From assembly GCA_027619595.1 (NCBI GenBank), contig JAQCHP010000006.1:1-64000 (forward strand): a DNA stretch of 64,000 nt. The letters run 5' to 3'. Shown piece after piece: positions 61,740-64,000 of the stretch. A program made the position numbers and the translations under genes. The notes under the pieces were generated by a model that had not been told where the DNA came from, did no database searches, and saw only the letters and a program-made list of their open reading frames with translations. How positions within the stretch are numbered: position 1 is the first letter of the stretch; each line of letters begins with the position of its first letter. The stretch is from Planctomycetota bacterium (lineage in GTDB: Bacteria; Planctomycetota; Planctomycetia; Pirellulales; Pirellulaceae).

Positions 61740-62807
61740 ATGGACCTAGGTGGATTCTTTCGGCAGAAGCGGATCGTCGTTACCGGGGGAGCCGGTTTTT
61801 TGGGGGGAGCGGTCTGCGAGGAGTTGGCGCGATATGTTCCAGCAATGGTGTTTGTGCCTCGCAGCCAACAGTATGATCTGCGCGACCCCGGTGCTATACG
61901 TCGTCTGCTCGCCGACACGAACACTGACGTTATTCTCCACTTAGCGGCCAAGGTCGGGGGAATCGGCGCCAACATGGAACATCCTGGGCAGTTTTTCTAT
62001 GACAATGCTGTTATGGGAATTCACTTGATGGAGGAAGCTCGGAAATTTGGCGTCGAAAAGTTCGTCAACATTGGAACGATTTGTGCCTATCCCAAATTTG
62101 CCCCCGTCCCCTTCCGCGAGGAAGGATTGTGGGACGGTTATCCGGAAGAAACAAACGCCCCCTATGGATTGGCAAAAAAAATGTTGCTCGTGCAAGCAGC
62201 GGCGTACCGGCAGGAGTACGGGTTTAATGTGATTTCTTTGCTTCCTGTCAATCTTTACGGCCCTCGCGACAATTTTGACGACGCAACAAGCCACGTGATT
62301 CCGGCAATCATCAAGAAGATCACCGCAGCGAAATATTGCGGGGATACGTCAATTCAACTATGGGGAACCGGCGAGGTTTCGCGCGAGTTCCTCCACGTTA
62401 GCGATGCAGCACGAGCCATCATACAAGCGACCGCGCTCTATAACGAGTCAGCTCCGGTCAATGTCGGATCGGGGCATGAAATCACGATCCGCGACCTTGC
62501 ACACGACCTCTGTCGCTTGAGCGGCTTTGATGGGCAAATCGAATGGGATGCCACGAAGCCAAATGGGCAGCCGAGGCGTTGTCTCGATACAACGAAAGCT
62601 TGGGAGGCCTTTCGGTTTCGCGCCCGCGTCTCTCTGGAACAGGGACTTGCAGAAACAATCGCCTGGTATGAAGGATATCGGCTCATCGAGCAGCGGCGAA
62701 CGTCACTACCGACATTAGGTCTTCCGCGGGACTATTTCGCCGACAGGCCAAACGACGGGGTGATTTCCGTCGTCGGACCCCCAGGCACAAAAGACTTATT
62801 GCTATAG
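61740..62807 (+). CDS. GDP-L-fucose synthase-like epimerase/reductase
   Basis: A 355-aa extended SDR enzyme. VTGGAGFLGGAVCEELARY binds NADPH; HLAAKVGGIGANMEHPG and VNIGTICAYPKFAPVPFREE are typical of Fcl/WcaG; the catalytic pair is Tyr-x3-Lys in APYGLAKKMLLVQ. It makes GDP-L-fucose from GDP-4-keto-6-deoxymannose, a precursor of surface glycans. The family signature is good, but the specific substrate is not proved. Genes behind it encode glycosyltransferases, as expected of a polysaccharide cluster. Confidence 0.85.
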   Translation: MDLGGFFRQKRIVVTGGAGFLGGAVCEELARYVPAMVFVPRSQQYDLRDPGAIRRLLADTNTDVILHLAAKVGGIGANMEHPGQFFYDNAVMGIHLMEEARKFGVEKFVNIGTICAYPKFAPVPFREEGLWDGYPEETNAPYGLAKKMLLVQAAAYRQEYGFNVISLLPVNLYGPRDNFDDATSHVIPAIIKKITAAKYCGDTSIQLWGTGEVSREFLHVSDAARAIIQATALYNESAPVNVGSGHEITIRDLAHDLCRLSGFDGQIEWDATKPNGQPRRCLDTTKAWEAFRFRARVSLEQGLAETIAWYEGYRLIEQRRTSLPTLGLPRDYFADRPNDGVISVVGPPGTKDLLL

Positions 62808-62849
62808 TCACCTGTGACGTTCGAGACATCATTGACACGGATTACGCGA

Positions 62850-64000
62850 TGGAATGCATTTCTGTTATCATCCCGGCGTTGAAGTCCGGTGAATTGCTCG
62901 CGCGGGCCGTTGCCAGCGTCCTTGATGTCCGCCAGGGCGTCCGTCAACTGGAATGTGTCGTCGTCACAGCGGACAGCGACAAGAACATCTCTCCGGAAGG
63001 CGTACGCGACGCGCGAGTAACAATCATTCCCAATGTTGGTTCGGGTCCCGGTCACGCCGTGAATCAGGGACTATTGGCCGCCAGCGGTAGTATCATTGGA
63101 GTCTTGAGTGGAGACGACTGTTATTTGCCGGGAACACTGGCAACGGTCGCGAATGCATTCGATGAAAACCCCGGTATGGACGTCCTCTATGGAAATGCGA
63201 CGTACATCGATCAACAGGATGATGTCATGGGGCGGGTTCGCATACGTCGTCCCACGGTAGCCAACCTTAGCAGAAACCCGTGCCTCTGTTCTTCGGCTGT
63301 TTTCTTTCGCCGCGAACTTGCTTCACGATTTGGCCCTTGGGATGAATCGCTTCGATTTTGGGCTTCGTACGAATGGTGGGCCAGATTGGCACAGGCAGGC
63401 GTTCGCTTTGGTGGAAGATCACAGGTGTTGTCAGGGAAGCGCATTCACCCGGAAAATCGCATCACACGCATCAAAAGCGCATTGGATGAACTCTCGGTCA
63501 TTGAAGAATTCATCGCACTCCAACGCCGTTTGTTCGGCGGTCCAGGTCCATGGTGGGCATTGCGTTATGGCAGACTAATGGCCAAAGGGTCCAGGCACAC
63601 GCGATCAGGTTCCATTGCATATGACGTTTGCACGTTGCGTCTGGCGATGAGAATTTCGGACAGTCCTAGGGAATCGACGTTCCAACGTTGGAAACAGAAC
63701 AGTCGGTTGTTATCGCGCCACGTGGGGACCGAGTTGCGACACATTGTCAAGCGACCACGTCTCGTGTTTTGCGTGCTACCCGGCGCTATGGCAAAGCCGC
63801 TTCAAAGAATTCTGGGACGCCGCATTTTTCGCTTGAAGGTGGACGAACCGTATCGTGGCCAACTTCCCGCAACGTATTTTCGTACGGCCCGTCCCGCTAA
63901 TGCTCCGGTCATTTCGATAGCAACTCCTAATTTGAATCAAGGCCCGTTCATCGAACGCACCATTCGTAGCGTACTAGATCAGCGATACCCCCGACTGGAA
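62850..64000 (+). CDS. Glycosyltransferase with two family 2 domains (partial, runs off the end)
   Basis: The frame is open from ATG 62850 to the window end without a stop (383 codons). The first GT2 domain covers about 1-230: CISVIIPALKSGELLARAVASV, GSGPGHAVNQGLLAASGSIIGVLSGDDCYLPG (DxD-like SGDD) and a WASYEWWARLAQAGV acceptor region. About 230-345 is a linker with two basic helices. A second GT2 domain begins near 352 (PVISIATPNLNQGPFIERTI, then RSVLDQRYPRLE) and is cut by the end. Cytoplasmic enzyme transferring sugar from an NDP donor. It follows the GDP-fucose synthase gene by 42 bp. Confidence 0.85.

Overview
The window looks like a chromosomal stretch of a planctomycete of the Pirellulales type. 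The supporting signs are a PEP-CTERM surface protein with a dockerin-like tail, prepilin-type proteins with long C-terminal regions, DUF1080 and secreted redoxin/cytochrome proteins, a TPR-ExbB-ExbD-cyclase-like operon, DUF2339 next to DUF3999, and many proteins with planctomycete-style signal peptides. Genes are loosely packed on both strands with small operons. No rRNA, tRNA, CRISPR array or phage was recognised.

Layout. 0-10 kb: small genes, a FabZ-like dehydratase, trmB, a secreted FAH-fold protein, a Sua5 enzyme, an ABC-2 permease whose frame is cut by an in-frame TAG, and two overlapping CNNM/CorC membrane proteins. 9-23 kb: a TPR lipoprotein-like gene, a minus-strand operon (giant TPR protein, ExbB, ExbD, toroid cyclase-like membrane protein), a sugar-nucleotide epimerase, proB and purF. 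23.3-26 kb: an accessory pocket with inverted-repeat mini-elements, a 104-bp tandem repeat, a possible integron cassette (metal-protease-like gene plus degenerate attC) and an IS110 remnant. 26-40 kb: DUF2339-DUF3999, hpnC-hpnD-hpnE for squalene, a CBS protein with two CRP-like palindromes upstream, DUF1080, a frameshifted prepilin-type gene, sppA and lexA. 40.5-50 kb: a multidomain redoxin/cytochrome/monooxygenase-like gene interrupted by TAG, an IS1380 remnant, a 5'-truncated CAP-domain PEP-CTERM gene, a CoA ligase, an MFS exporter, a cysteine-desulfurase-like enzyme, DUF971 and MazG. 50.2-56.4 kb: a scar made of two incomplete IS21 elements, an IS66 element, pieces of another element and an ABC permease fragment. 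56.4-64 kb: a GntR-ABC ATPase-permease operon, a lactonase-fold protein, GDP-fucose synthase and a glycosyltransferase with two GT2 domains running off the end.

How the genes work together. hpnCDE should make squalene from farnesyl diphosphate; no squalene-hopene cyclase is in the window. The TPR-ExbB-ExbD-cyclase-like operon looks like an envelope energy-transduction machine with an unusual partner. The right edge is the start of a polysaccharide gene cluster.

The most unusual signals are: (1) in both IS21 elements the terminal-repeat motif is repeated inside the istA coding sequence, at matching spacing and with element-specific sequence; (2) two otherwise coherent genes are each split by one in-frame TAG; (3) two perfect TGTGA-N6-TCACA palindromes sit in one intergenic region; (4) a 32-bp terminator hairpin is present as two perfect inverted copies 3.4 kb apart. 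All functional statements come from reading the sequence and from memory of protein families; no searches were run.
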